This document shows positions 32,465 to 41,099 of a stretch of 64,000 nt of DNA, piece after piece (within the stretch, counting starts at the first letter, position 1; every line of letters starts with the position of its first letter). Location: NCBI RefSeq assembly GCF_040645615.1, contig NZ_JBEYYO010000004.1, positions 124,001 through 188,000 on the forward strand, given 5' to 3'. The notes below the pieces were generated by a model. That model did not search any database and had not been told where the DNA came from. It saw only the letters and a program-made list of their open reading frames with translations. A program made the translations under genes and the position numbers. This stretch comes from Glycomyces sp040645615 (GTDB lineage Bacteria > Actinomycetota > Actinomycetes > Mycobacteriales > Micromonosporaceae).

Positions 32465-33613
32465 CTAAGCCTGGCCGGCCTTCTGGCGGATGCGGAGCAT
32501 GACCGTCGCGGCGATCTCCTTCATCGCGTCCACATCGGGCTGACCCCAGTGGTGGGTCTTGTTGTCGATGGCCCACACCGTGCCCACGGTCGCGCCCTCG
32601 GTGTCGACCAGCGGCGCGCCGATGTAGGCGCGGATGCCGAGCGCGTCGACCACGGGGTTCCCGGCGAAGCGGGCGTAGTCCATGACGTTGTTGAGCGCCA
32701 TGGCCTTCTCGCGCGCCACCACGTAGACGCAGTAGCCGTGGTCGCCGGGCATCTCGCGCCCGATCTCGGGGTCGGCCCCGTCGACCGACCTGGTGCCGGG
32801 ACCGGCGATCCCGGGGAAGAACTGGTCCTGGTTCTCGCCCACGAAGTTGACGCCCGCCCAGGTCGCCCCGGTGACCTGGAGGATCTGCTCGGCGATGTCG
32901 TCGTACTCGGGGTCGGCCTCGGGGAGCGCCCCCAGCGCGGCCAGCCGCGCGGCCCGCCGCGAACCGTCCGGGTCGTCGGGGGTGACGGTGAGGCGGAACT
33001 CGGTTTCGAGGTCGGTCATGGTGACTCCTAACTTGACCGCGGTGGGAGCGGCCGATATGAGGTGTTGTGTGAGGGTGAGAAGCGTTTCGGTGGCCGAGCG
33101 GGTGTCGCGGGCGTCGCACACCACGATCGGGACCTCGGCCTTCAGGTCGAGGGCCTCGCGGACCTCGTCGGGCCCGTAGTCATAGGAGCCGTCGAACTCG
33201 TTGACCGCCACGATGAACGGGGTCCCGCGCCGCTCGAAGAAGTCCAGCGAGGGGAAGCAGTCGCCCAGGCGGCGGGTGTCGGCCAGGACCACCGCGCCGT
33301 ACGCGCCCTGCGCGAGCTCGTTCCACATGAACCAGAACCGGTCCTGCCCGGGGGTGCCGAACAGGTAGAGGACGTGGCGCTCGTCGAGCGTGATGCGGCC
33401 GAAGTCGAGCGCCACGGTGGTGGTCTGCTTGTCCCCCACCCCGGTCAGGTCGTCGGTGCCGATCGAGGCGGTCGTGATGGTCTCCTCGGTCGTCAGCGGC
33501 TCGATCTCCGAGACCGCCCCCACGAACGTGGTCTTGCCCGCGCCGAACCCGCCGGCCACGAGCAGTTTGATCGGCAGCGGGGCGAGCCGGTCAGAGTCTG
33601 CGCTGTAGGCCAT
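32465..33613 (-). CDS. cvnD: Conservon GTPase CvnD fused to a GAF domain
   Basis: 382 residues. Residues 1-195 are the Ras-like GTPase of actinobacterial conservons: P-loop AGGFGAGKTTF, GTPGQDRFWFMWNE, and VNEFDGS for guanine recognition. Residues 200-382 are a GAF domain (AEQILQVTGATWAGVNFV, DHGYCVYVV, GAPLVDTEGATVGTVWAID). In other genomes these are separate proteins. At the junction, AGGAG followed by ATG at 33019 (MTDLETEF) would allow internal initiation and a free 184-residue GAF protein. ATG at 33613 overlaps cvnC by 23 bases. Membrane-associated signalling complex with CvnA-C. Confidence 0.88.
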   Translation of the reverse strand: MAYSADSDRLAPLPIKLLVAGGFGAGKTTFVGAVSEIEPLTTEETITTASIGTDDLTGVGDKQTTTVALDFGRITLDERHVLYLFGTPGQDRFWFMWNELAQGAYGAVVLADTRRLGDCFPSLDFFERRGTPFIVAVNEFDGSYDYGPDEVREALDLKAEVPIVVCDARDTRSATETLLTLTQHLISAAPTAVKLGVTMTDLETEFRLTVTPDDPDGSRRAARLAALGALPEADPEYDDIAEQILQVTGATWAGVNFVGENQDQFFPGIAGPGTRSVDGADPEIGREMPGDHGYCVYVVAREKAMALNNVMDYARFAGNPVVDALGIRAYIGAPLVDTEGATVGTVWAIDNKTHHWGQPDVDAMKEIAATVMLRIRQKAGQA

Positions 33614-33959
33614 CGAGGAGTGCCTCCAATACGGATCGGTCGGTGGTGTCTACGTCGGGGTCGGGCGAGAGGACGGCCACCGCGCCGAGTTCGAGGAGGT
33701 CGGACAGGAGCACCTTGACCACGATCGCCGGGAGCCTGAGCTGGGCCGCGACCTCGGCCACCGACACCGGTTCGCGGCACAGCAGCAGCACTTCGCCCAG
33801 CTCGGGTTCGATCGCGAGGCGGCCGACCCGCCCGGTGGACCACACCAGGGTGAGCAGGTCGAACGAGGCGGTCGGGGCGGTGCGGCCGCCGCTGGCCATG
33901 TAGGGGCGCACCAGCGGCCCGGCGTCCTCGTCGATCAGGGGTCGTTCGGCGTCGGCCAT
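33591..33959 (-). CDS. cvnC: Conservon DUF742 protein CvnC
   Basis: 122 residues with the DUF742 winged-helix-like core: VRPYMASGGRTAPTASFDLLTLVWSTGR, PVSVAEVAAQLRLPAIVVKVLLSDLLELG. DUF742 proteins link the roadblock protein and GTPase in the G-protein-like conservon system of Streptomyces. ATG at 33959 overlaps the cvnB stop by TGATG, and the 3' end overlaps cvnD, so all are translationally coupled. Confidence 0.93.
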   Translation of the reverse strand: MADAERPLIDEDAGPLVRPYMASGGRTAPTASFDLLTLVWSTGRVGRLAIEPELGEVLLLCREPVSVAEVAAQLRLPAIVVKVLLSDLLELGAVAVLSPDPDVDTTDRSVLEALLDGLQRRL

Positions 33960-34393
33960 CAGCCCGCCTTGTCACCCGAGGCCAGTGCGGGGGCGCGCAC
34001 GGGCGTCTCCAGGGCCGGGCGCACGCTCTTGACCAGGACGGACATCTCGTAGCCGACGAGTCCGGGGTCGGCGTCGCGGGTGGTCGAGACGGCCAGGACC
34101 GCGCCGGTCCCGGCGGTGGAGACGAACAGCATCGTGTCGTCGAGTTCGGCGATGACTTGGCGCACACCGGCATCGGACCCGAACTGGGCTCCGGCGCTGC
34201 GGGCGAGGGAGAAGAGCCCTGAGGCGATGGCGGCGAGCTGGTCGGCCTGGTCCGCGTTCATGCCGGTGTGGGCCTTCTTGATGCCGTCGGCCGAGAGCAG
34301 GAGCGCGCTGCGAGCGTTGGGGACCTTGCCCACGAGGGCTTCGAGGAGCCAACTGAGGTCCGATCCCGATTCGGTGGCTGCTTCGCCTGACAT
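33959..34393 (-). CDS. cvnB: Conservon roadblock/LC7 protein CvnB
   Basis: 144 residues with the roadblock/LC7 fold: LSWLLEALVGKVPNARSALLLSADGIKKAHTGM, ADQLAAIASGLFSLARSAGAQFG, then ELDDTMLFVSTAGTGAVLAVSTTRDADPGLVGYEMSVLVKSV. It probably acts as a GTPase-activating or scaffold partner for CvnD. ATG at 34393 abuts the cvnA stop (TAAATG). Confidence 0.93.
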   Translation of the reverse strand: MSGEAATESGSDLSWLLEALVGKVPNARSALLLSADGIKKAHTGMNADQADQLAAIASGLFSLARSAGAQFGSDAGVRQVIAELDDTMLFVSTAGTGAVLAVSTTRDADPGLVGYEMSVLVKSVRPALETPVRAPALASGDKAG

Positions 34394-36142
34394 TTACGAC
34401 TCCTCGTCTCGGTGCGTGGTGGCATCGGCGGCTTCGGAGTCGGGTTCGTCGGCGCGGCGACGCCCGAGCTGGAAGGCCGCCATCAGGCCCGGATCGTGAC
34501 CAGCGTCGGAGGCCGTGCCGGTCTGCTGGGGATCGGGCTGCGGGGCGCGCAGCTGCGGGGCGAGGTGGCTCTGCCTGCTGCGCTTGGGGAGCGGGGGTCG
34601 GGTGTCGGCGGGCGCGGGCGCGCTGGGCAGCGCGGGCGGCGTGGGGACGTGCTGCGCCGGAGGCGTGGGCGCCACCGGGATCGAACCGGTGGCCGCGGGT
34701 TCGGTGGCGCGGTGGGCGGCTTTGCGGATCGCTCCGGTGTCGGTGCGGATCGCGCCGGTGTCGGGGCCTTGGCGCGGCCCGGCCTGGGGGCGGGCGTGCT
34801 GGCCGGTGTGCTCGCCGAGGCGCACGGAGGGCAGCTGCGGCTGCTCGGGCTCCTTGGTCTCGCTCGCGCTGCGGCCGCCGCCGAGGATCTCCTCGGGGAC
34901 GACCATGACGGCCTGGGTCCCGCCGAAGATGTTGGACTGCAACTGGACTGCCACGCGGTGGCGTTTGGCCAGCTGCGAGACCACGTAGAGGCCGATGCGG
35001 CCGTCGGCCAGGAGCGCTTCGAGGTCGACTTCGCCGGGATCGGCGAGGATGGCGTTGTAGAACTCGCGGTCGGCTTGGGCCATGCCCAGGCCCCGGTCCT
35101 CGACCTCGATGGCCAGGCCGGTGCGCACGGTGGTGACGCGGATGAGGACCTGGGTGTCGGGGGCGGAGAAAATGGTGGCGTTCTCGATGAGCTCGGCCAG
35201 GAGGTGGATCACGTCGGCGACGGCGTGGCCCTTGAGGGTGCCGTCCATGGGGCGCACGAGTTTGACGCGGGCGTAGTGCTCGACCTCGGCCACGGCCGAG
35301 CGGACCGCTTCGTAGACGTTGACCGGGCGCGACCACTGGCGGTGGGAGGGGCCGCCGCCGAGGACGGCGAGGTTCTCGGCGTGGCGGCGCACCCGGGTCG
35401 CGAGGTGGTCGACCGAGAACAGTCCTTTGAGGAGTTCGGGTTCCTCGACTTGGCGTTCGAGGAAGTCGAGTTCGACGATCTCCTTGTGCGCCAGGACCTG
35501 GAGACGGCGGGCGCGGTTGACGAAGACGCCCACGCCGGGCTCGTCGTCCTTGGGCTTGGGCTTGGGGGCCAACGGGACCGGAGCGAGGACCGGCGGCGGG
35601 GCCAGGGCGGGCGGGGGCGCCTGGACGCCCCTGGCCGCGACGGCTTCGGCTGCGGCCCTGAGGTGCCGGGCCTCGGCGGCGAGGAGCGCGATGGTCTCGT
35701 CCACGGTGCGGGCGCTGGCGGCGGGGTTGGGCAGCGGCACCGACCAGCGCTGGTCGGGCGGGGTGGCCCGCTGGAGGTCGTCGAGGACCTGCCAGACCTT
35801 GTAGTGGGTCTCCACAGTGGACCTGCGGACGGCGGTGACGCGGCGCCTCAGGTCGGCTTCGGTGCGGGTGGCGGTCTTGGCCGCGAGGAAGGCGATGAGC
35901 CCCAACAGGATCGCCGCGGTGCCGAGTACCGCGGGAAGAGCCCAGTCGGGGAGTCCGGACGCGCCGTACCCGAGGATGAGCATCACCGCCGCGCCCGTGA
36001 GCACGGCTCCGGCGAGCGGGACGGTGGCCAGTTGCAGCAGCCGAGTGCGCAGCGAGGGGCTCGGCGCCTCGTCACCGGCGAACACGCCCGCCGAGGCGGG
36101 CTGCTGATAGCTGTGGACTTGAGACCGATGTGGTTCGGGCAT
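34394..36142 (-). CDS. cvnA: Conservon sensor kinase-like protein CvnA
   Basis: 582 residues. Two membrane helices (about 37-58 and 68-90), a helical segment with DETIALLAAEARHLRAAAE, a Pro-rich linker, a dimerisation helix, and an HATPase domain with HLLAELIENATIFS (N box) and EVEDRGLGM (G1 box), then a long Pro/Ala-rich disordered tail. The classical phospho-His box is not obvious, as in other CvnA proteins. The ATG at 36142 (MPEPHRSQ) is chosen because GAGG lies six bases upstream. Start of the cvnABCD operon. Confidence 0.88.
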   Translation of the reverse strand: MPEPHRSQVHSYQQPASAGVFAGDEAPSPSLRTRLLQLATVPLAGAVLTGAAVMLILGYGASGLPDWALPAVLGTAAILLGLIAFLAAKTATRTEADLRRRVTAVRRSTVETHYKVWQVLDDLQRATPPDQRWSVPLPNPAASARTVDETIALLAAEARHLRAAAEAVAARGVQAPPPALAPPPVLAPVPLAPKPKPKDDEPGVGVFVNRARRLQVLAHKEIVELDFLERQVEEPELLKGLFSVDHLATRVRRHAENLAVLGGGPSHRQWSRPVNVYEAVRSAVAEVEHYARVKLVRPMDGTLKGHAVADVIHLLAELIENATIFSAPDTQVLIRVTTVRTGLAIEVEDRGLGMAQADREFYNAILADPGEVDLEALLADGRIGLYVVSQLAKRHRVAVQLQSNIFGGTQAVMVVPEEILGGGRSASETKEPEQPQLPSVRLGEHTGQHARPQAGPRQGPDTGAIRTDTGAIRKAAHRATEPAATGSIPVAPTPPAQHVPTPPALPSAPAPADTRPPLPKRSRQSHLAPQLRAPQPDPQQTGTASDAGHDPGLMAAFQLGRRRADEPDSEAADATTHRDEES

Positions 36143-36264
36143 CGCCATCCTCGTGACACGGGCCAGTGGACCACCGCGCATGCGGGAGCCTGAGAGTCGT
36201 TGCAGTGGAACGGAACACCGGTTCGCATCGTGGGTTCGACGACTCGGTGGCAGCGTCCGACTCC

Positions 36265-36293
36265 TGGATAGCACGGCCCGCGCGGGCAGTCAA
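36265..36293 (-). promoter_or_regulatory. Promoter of the cvn operon
   Basis: Minus strand TTGACT (36293-36288), 17-bp spacer, TATCCA (36270-36265). It gives a leader of roughly 115 bases before the cvnA ATG at 36142. The remainder of the 352-bp gap 36143-36494 shows no gene or further clear signal. Confidence 0.55.
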
Positions 36294-36494
36294 CCGCGAC
36301 GACGGGCGCCCCCGAGTCCGAACGGGCCCTTGGAGAGCCGGGTTTTCGCAGGTCAAGTGGTGTGGGAAACCGGGAACGGACACGCACCGCAAACGGGAAA
36401 ATTCATCACCCGAACGGGAGGAACTCCGCGAACCCGAGACCGGACGGCCCCACTCCGTCCGATCCCGTTGACCTTCAGGCCGCCCTCGTGTCCG

Positions 36495-36577
36495 TGCCCG
36501 AGACGGGACTTGAACCCGCAAGTCTCCCGACGGCCGGTTTTAAGCCGACTGTGTCTACCAGATTCCACCACTCGGGC
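36495..36577 (-). tRNA. tRNA-Leu (UAA)
   Basis: 83 bases with a long variable arm. Acceptor GCCCGAG/CTCGGGC, anticodon loop CTTAAAA (anticodon TAA), variable arm near CCGTCGGGAGACTTG, T-arm GCGGGTTCAAGTCCCGT, discriminator A. CCA is not encoded. UUA codons are rare in high-GC actinomycetes and this tRNA (bldA in Streptomyces) can limit developmental genes. Confidence 0.93.
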
Positions 36578-36783
36578 CCGTATGTTGCCACGCTAGCGTT
36601 AAACCTGGCCTCGCGGTCGCCCGCGAATTCCGGTGCAGGGCACTCTAGCTGCGCGGACATTGAAGTGTCAGCATCCCGACACAACCCGGAATTCCTCAAA
36701 GGACGCTCCAAAAGGCCCTTCTGGGGCGCTCCCGGGCCCTCCGGGGGCCCGCGAGGGGTGCGCCGTACGTGGTTCGTTTCACC

Positions 36784-36822
36784 TATAGTCGGCAATACCG
36801 CATTGCGCCCCGAGCGCGGTAT
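36784..36822 (+). promoter_or_regulatory. -10 box and leader hairpin before the protein kinase gene
   Basis: TATAGT at 36784-36789 resembles a -10 element; the -35 is unclear. About at the expected transcript start a hairpin ATACCGC (36795-36801)/GCGGTAT (36816-36822) follows. Confidence 0.35.
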
Positions 36823-36863
36823 GCGTGCCCTTGCATCCCCTAGCCCCGAGGGAGACCACCGAC

Positions 36864-38303
36864 GTGGAGCCCGGCACCCGCATCGCGGACCGGTTCCGTC
36901 TTGACGAGCGAATCGACGCAGGCGGAATGGGATCGGTCTGGAAAGCGTTTGACCTCCGGCTCGGCCGCGACGTGGCCGTGAAGATCCTGCGCCACACCCT
37001 CGACGGCGAGTTCAGCCCGGTCGACCGCTTCAGCCGCGAAGCCCAGACCCTCGCCAGCCTCAAGGGCGAGGGGTTCGTGGAGATCTACGACTTCGGGCAG
37101 GACGAGAGCGGCGCCGAACCCTTGTGGTACATCGCGATGGAGCTGGTCGAGACCGGCTCGCTCGGCGATCTCATCGACGAGCGGGGCGCGATCCGGCCCG
37201 AGGACACGATGCGGTTCATGGCCGAAGCCGCAGCGGCCCTTGGCAAAGCGCACCGCATCGGGGTGGTCCACCGGGACGTCAAGCCCGGTAACCTCCTCGT
37301 CGACCCCGAAGGCCGCATCCGGGTGGTGGACTTCGGGATCTCGCTGCTGACCGACCGCACGCGCCTGACCCCGGCCGACACCTCCTACGGCACCCTCGCC
37401 TACGCCGCACCAGAACAGCTGCGCCACGCCGAGGTCACCGGCCGCTCCGACCTCTACTCGCTCGGCGTGGTGGCCTACGAGTGCCTCACCGGCACCACGC
37501 CGTTCGCCGCCGCCGACCCCGCCACCCAAGTCCACGGGCAGCTCTACGAGGAGCCGCCGCCGCTCCCCGACTTCGTGCCCGGCCCGATCAGCGACATCGT
37601 GATGCGCTGCCTCCGTAAGGAACCCGAGGAGCGCTTCGCAGGCGCCGAGGAGCTGGCCGCCGCGTGCCTCGCCGCCGAGCACCAGGTGCGGGCCGACGCG
37701 ATCCAGCCCGCCCCTCCCCCGGACGACCCGCCCCCGCCCGAGAAGGAGCAGAACGGCAACACCAAGCGCCTCGCGCTCGTGGCGGCCCTCGTCGTCGTCC
37801 TCCTCGCCGCGGGCACCACCGCCATACTGCGGCCCTGGGAGCGGCGCCCCAGCGAACCCGACCTCACCGTCGACCAGACCACCGATCTCCTCGGCGAGCC
37901 CCTGTCGCCCTCGCACGAACCGGACGAGTCCCCCAGCCCCAGCGAGGACGAAACGTCTACGGCCACCGAGGACGAGATCCTCCTCGACGACGGCGAACCC
38001 ACCGAGGACGCGGGCGAGAGCGAACCCGGCACCGCCACCGAACAGTCCACACCGGACAAACCGGCCTCCACCAGCGCCGAGATGCCCGACCTCATCAGCC
38101 AGAACTCCCACTCGGCGATGGATCAGCTCGACGACCTCGGCTTCACCGACGTCTCGATCTCCCGGATGTTCGGCACCTGGCTGGGCCTCGAAGAATGCGA
38201 CATCAACTTCCAAGACCCCGCGGGCGGGAACGTCGTCCCCCTGGACGAGCCGATCACCCTCGGCTATACGAGCGCCGAAGGCGACGACAACGACTGCGCC
38301 TGA
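36864..38303 (+). CDS. Ser/Thr protein kinase with a PASTA-like extracellular domain
   Basis: 479 residues. Kinase domain (about 8-270): glycine loop ERIDAGGMGSVWKA, Lys in DVAVKILRH, HRDVKPGNLLVD, DFGIS, APEQLRHAE. One membrane helix (LALVAALVVVLLAAGTTAIL near 305-325), an acidic Ser/Thr-rich outer linker, then one PASTA-like module (MPDLISQNSHSAMDQLDDLGFTDV) with a likely disulfide (ECDINFQ and C-terminal DNDCA). PknB-like kinases sense wall fragments. GTG at 36864 with GGGAG about ten bases upstream. Confidence 0.9.
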   Translation: MEPGTRIADRFRLDERIDAGGMGSVWKAFDLRLGRDVAVKILRHTLDGEFSPVDRFSREAQTLASLKGEGFVEIYDFGQDESGAEPLWYIAMELVETGSLGDLIDERGAIRPEDTMRFMAEAAAALGKAHRIGVVHRDVKPGNLLVDPEGRIRVVDFGISLLTDRTRLTPADTSYGTLAYAAPEQLRHAEVTGRSDLYSLGVVAYECLTGTTPFAAADPATQVHGQLYEEPPPLPDFVPGPISDIVMRCLRKEPEERFAGAEELAAACLAAEHQVRADAIQPAPPPDDPPPPEKEQNGNTKRLALVAALVVVLLAAGTTAILRPWERRPSEPDLTVDQTTDLLGEPLSPSHEPDESPSPSEDETSTATEDEILLDDGEPTEDAGESEPGTATEQSTPDKPASTSAEMPDLISQNSHSAMDQLDDLGFTDVSISRMFGTWLGLEECDINFQDPAGGNVVPLDEPITLGYTSAEGDDNDCA

Positions 38304-38401
38304 CCACTATCGACTTTCCGACAACCGCCGCATTCGACCTCGCCGGGGCCCCGGCGCTGCCAGCATGAAGCGGCATCGTCGTTCAACAGTGAGGTGGTCT
38401 G

Positions 38402-38755
38402 ATGCGAAGAATCCTGTCCACGGCGGCCGCGGCGCTGGCAATGGGGGCACTGTGGGCCGTCCCGGCCCAGGCGGCCCCCGACCAGGCCGCGGACGCGCAG
38501 CGCACCGAGAGCGTGCTGTGCCCCGCCAAGTTCCGAGTCGACACGGCCATCCGCGAACTGCCGTACGCGACCTCGCCGGTGATCGCCGAAGTGCCCGCGG
38601 GCGAATGGGCCGACGGCGCGTGGTGCGTGCCCTTCACTCCAGGAGGGAACCACAAGACCTGCGGCTTCTCCTCCGAGGTGTGGGTCGCGGTCCGGTGGGA
38701 CGGGACCTGGGGATTCGCGCACACCGGCTGCATGGACGACTACTACCTGCATTAG
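38402..38755 (+). CDS. Small secreted protein with four cysteines
   Basis: 117 residues: Sec signal peptide (1-24, VPAQA), then a compact domain of about 90 residues with four Cys (LCPAK, WCVPF, KTCGF, GCMDD), probably two disulfides, and an SH3-like pattern (TAIRELPYATSPVIAEVPAGEWADG). No enzyme motif. I do not recognise a named family; small secreted SH3-like proteins of this size are common in actinomycetes. ATG at 38402 with GAGGTGG upstream. Ends at the shared terminator 38828-38860. Confidence 0.82.
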   Translation: MRRILSTAAAALAMGALWAVPAQAAPDQAADAQRTESVLCPAKFRVDTAIRELPYATSPVIAEVPAGEWADGAWCVPFTPGGNHKTCGFSSEVWVAVRWDGTWGFAHTGCMDDYYLH

Positions 38756-38827
38756 CCGACCGGGCCGGCACTCGTGAGCCGGCCCTCAGACACAGGGCAA
38801 GCTTGGATGCCCTTGTCCCACATACGA

Positions 38828-38860
38828 CAGCGGCCGGGCGGTCACACCGCCCGGCCGCTG
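38828..38860. terminator. Bidirectional terminator
   Basis: CAGCGGCCGGGCGGT (38828-38842), loop CAC, ACCGCCCGGCCGCTG (38846-38860), between the secreted protein gene and the convergent opp operon. Confidence 0.85.
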
Positions 38861-38929
38861 TCGGTCACAGGATCACACGAGCGGCTACAACCGCCCGGCC
38901 GTTTTCGGTCACAGGATCACACGAGCTGC
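38842..38929 (-). repeat. 44-bp tandem duplication over the oppF stop codon
   Basis: Minus strand copies at 38929-38886 and 38885-38842. Both contain GCTCGTGTGATCCTGTGACC, where TGA is the oppF stop in the first copy, followed by a CGGCCGGGCGGT stretch. The duplicated unit includes the last codons of oppF and part of its terminator. Confidence 0.8.
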
Positions 38930-39960
38930 TTCGGCTCCGCGTAGTGGCAGGCCGCGCGGGTCAGGCCCGCGTGGTCGGAGCGCAGCAGCGGCTCGATGTC
39001 GATGCACTTCGACTGCTCGGCCTCCGAGAGCTCCTTGAACAGCGGGCAGCGGGTGCGGAACCGGCAACCCGAAGGCGGGTTCGACGGGCTCGGCACGTCG
39101 CCTTGGAGCACGATCCGCTCGCGGGTCCGCTCCTTGCGCGGGTCCGGCAGCGGGATCGCCGACATGAGCGCCTGCGTGTACGGGTGGGCCGGACCGGCGA
39201 ACAGCTGGTCCGTGGTGCCCTCCTCCACGATCTTGCCCAGGTACATGACCGCGACCTTGTCCGCGATGTGGCGCACCACCGAGAGGTCGTGCGACACGAA
39301 CAGGTAGGACAGGCCCAGCTCGTCCTGGAGGTCCTCCAGCAGGTTGATCACGCCCGCCTGGATCGACACGTCGAGCGCCGACACCGGCTCGTCCAGCATG
39401 AGCACCTTGGGCTGCAAGGCGAGCGCGCGGGCGATGCCGATGCGCTGCCTCTGGCCGCCGGAGAACTCGTGCGGGTAGCGGTTGCGGTGCTCGGGGTTCA
39501 GGCCCACGATCTCGATCAGGCTGTTGACCCGGTCGCGCCCGCCGCTCTTGAACATCCCGTGCACGCGCAGCGGCTCGGCGATGATCTCGAAGACCGTCAT
39601 GCGCGGGTCCAGCGACGCCATCGGGTCCTGGAACACCAGCTGAAGGTCGCGGCGCACCGGACGCATTTGGTTGCGCGAGAGCTTCGTCAGGTCCCGGCCC
39701 TCGTAGAGCACCTCGCCCGACGTCACCGGGATCAGGTTCATCATCAGGCGGGCCGTGGTGGACTTGCCGCAGCCGGACTCGCCGACCAACGCCAGGGTCT
39801 CGGTCTCGCCGATCTCCAGGCTCACGCCCGAGACGGCGTGGACCGCGCCCACCTTGCGGCGCATGATGCCCTTCGAGCGGACCGGGAACTCCTTGACGAG
39901 GTTCCGGCCCTCGATCACCGGGGTTCCGGCGTTCTGGGGCGTGTCGAGCATCGCGTTCAC
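38917..39960 (-). CDS. oppF: Oligopeptide ABC transporter ATPase OppF
   Basis: 347 residues. Walker A GESGCGKSTTARL, signature FSGGQRQRIGIARALAL, Walker B VLMLDEPVSALD, H-loop VSHDLSV, then the oligopeptide-transporter C-terminal domain with the Cys cluster GCRFRTRCPLFKE, SKCIDIEP and AACHYA that can bind an iron-sulfur cluster. GTG at 39960 overlaps the oppD stop (GTGA) and has GAGGAGG seven bases upstream. Last gene of the opp operon. Confidence 0.93.
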   Translation of the reverse strand: MNAMLDTPQNAGTPVIEGRNLVKEFPVRSKGIMRRKVGAVHAVSGVSLEIGETETLALVGESGCGKSTTARLMMNLIPVTSGEVLYEGRDLTKLSRNQMRPVRRDLQLVFQDPMASLDPRMTVFEIIAEPLRVHGMFKSGGRDRVNSLIEIVGLNPEHRNRYPHEFSGGQRQRIGIARALALQPKVLMLDEPVSALDVSIQAGVINLLEDLQDELGLSYLFVSHDLSVVRHIADKVAVMYLGKIVEEGTTDQLFAGPAHPYTQALMSAIPLPDPRKERTRERIVLQGDVPSPSNPPSGCRFRTRCPLFKELSEAEQSKCIDIEPLLRSDHAGLTRAACHYAEPKQLV

Positions 39961-41096
39961 TTGTCGTCCTCCTCGGCGTGCGCGGCGGCCTCGGCCTCGA
40001 CCGCTTCGACCTCGGCCTCGACCGACAGGTCGGTGGCGACCGGCGCGAACACGTCGTCCGGGGCCTTGCCCTCCAGCTGATCCGAGAAGTGGCAGGCCGC
40101 CACGTGGCCCGAGCCGTTGATCGGCAGCAGCGCGGGCTCGGTCTCGGCGCACACGTCCTGGCTCATCGGGCACCGCGGGCGGAACGGGCAGCCCGGCGGC
40201 AGGTTGAGCATCGAGGGCGGCGTGCCGTGGACGGGGGTGAGGCGGTGGCCCCGGCTCTCGTCCATGCGCGGCAGCGACCCGATCAGGCCCAGCGTGTAGG
40301 GCATGCGCGGGGTGTAGAAGATCTCGTCCACGCTGCCCTGCTCGACCGGGCGCCCGGCGTACATGACCAGGACCTCGTCGGTGTGACCGGCGATGACGCC
40401 CAGGTCGTGCGTGATCAGGATGAGCGCGGCGTTGACCTCTTCGCGGGCCTTCTCCAGCGCTTCGAGGACCTGCGCCTGGACGGTCACGTCGAGGGCCGTG
40501 GTCGGCTCGTCGGCGATGATCACGTCCGGGTTGTTGGCCATCGCGATCGCGATGACCACGCGCTGCCGCATGCCGCCCGACAGCTCGTGCGGGTAGGCGT
40601 CCACCCGCTGCTGCGGGTTGGGGATGCCGACCGAGTCGAGCAGGTCGATGCAGCGGGTGCGGGCTTCGGCCTTGGAGATGTCCGTGTAGTGGACCCGGAT
40701 CGCCTCGGCCAGTTGGAAGCCGACCGTGTAGACCGGGTTGAGGCTGGTCAGCGGGTCCTGGAAGATCATCGAGATCTTCTTGCCGCGGACGCGGGAGAGC
40801 TCGGCGTCGCCCAGGCCGAGGAGCTCTTCGCCCTCCAGCTTGGCCGAGCCGGTGATCTTGGCGGACTTGGGCAAGAGGCCCATGACCGCCATCGAGGTCA
40901 CCGACTTGCCCGAGCCCGACTCGCCCACGATCCCGAGGCTCTGGCCCCGGCGCAGGTCGTAGGACACGCCGCGCACCGCGTGCACGAGACCGTCCTCGGT
41001 CGGGAAGGACACGTTGAGGTCCTTGACCGCCAGGACCGAGTCGCCCTTGGTGCCCACGGCCCGGCTGCCGCCGGTGGAGACTGAAATGTTGGCCAT
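39957..41096 (-). CDS. oppD: Oligopeptide ABC transporter ATPase OppD
   Basis: 379 residues. GESGSGKSVTSMAVMGLLP, Q-loop MIFQDPLTSLNP, LSGGMRQRVVIAIAMA, VIIADEPTTALDV, ITHDLGVIAGH, and the C-terminal GCPFRPRCPMSQDVCAE Cys motif of the Opp/Dpp family, followed by an acidic Ala/Glu-rich tail. Pairs with OppF as heteromeric motor. Starts four bases after the oppC stop. Confidence 0.94.
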   Translation of the reverse strand: MANISVSTGGSRAVGTKGDSVLAVKDLNVSFPTEDGLVHAVRGVSYDLRRGQSLGIVGESGSGKSVTSMAVMGLLPKSAKITGSAKLEGEELLGLGDAELSRVRGKKISMIFQDPLTSLNPVYTVGFQLAEAIRVHYTDISKAEARTRCIDLLDSVGIPNPQQRVDAYPHELSGGMRQRVVIAIAMANNPDVIIADEPTTALDVTVQAQVLEALEKAREEVNAALILITHDLGVIAGHTDEVLVMYAGRPVEQGSVDEIFYTPRMPYTLGLIGSLPRMDESRGHRLTPVHGTPPSMLNLPPGCPFRPRCPMSQDVCAETEPALLPINGSGHVAACHFSDQLEGKAPDDVFAPVATDLSVEAEVEAVEAEAAAHAEEDDK

Positions 41097-41099
41097 CGC

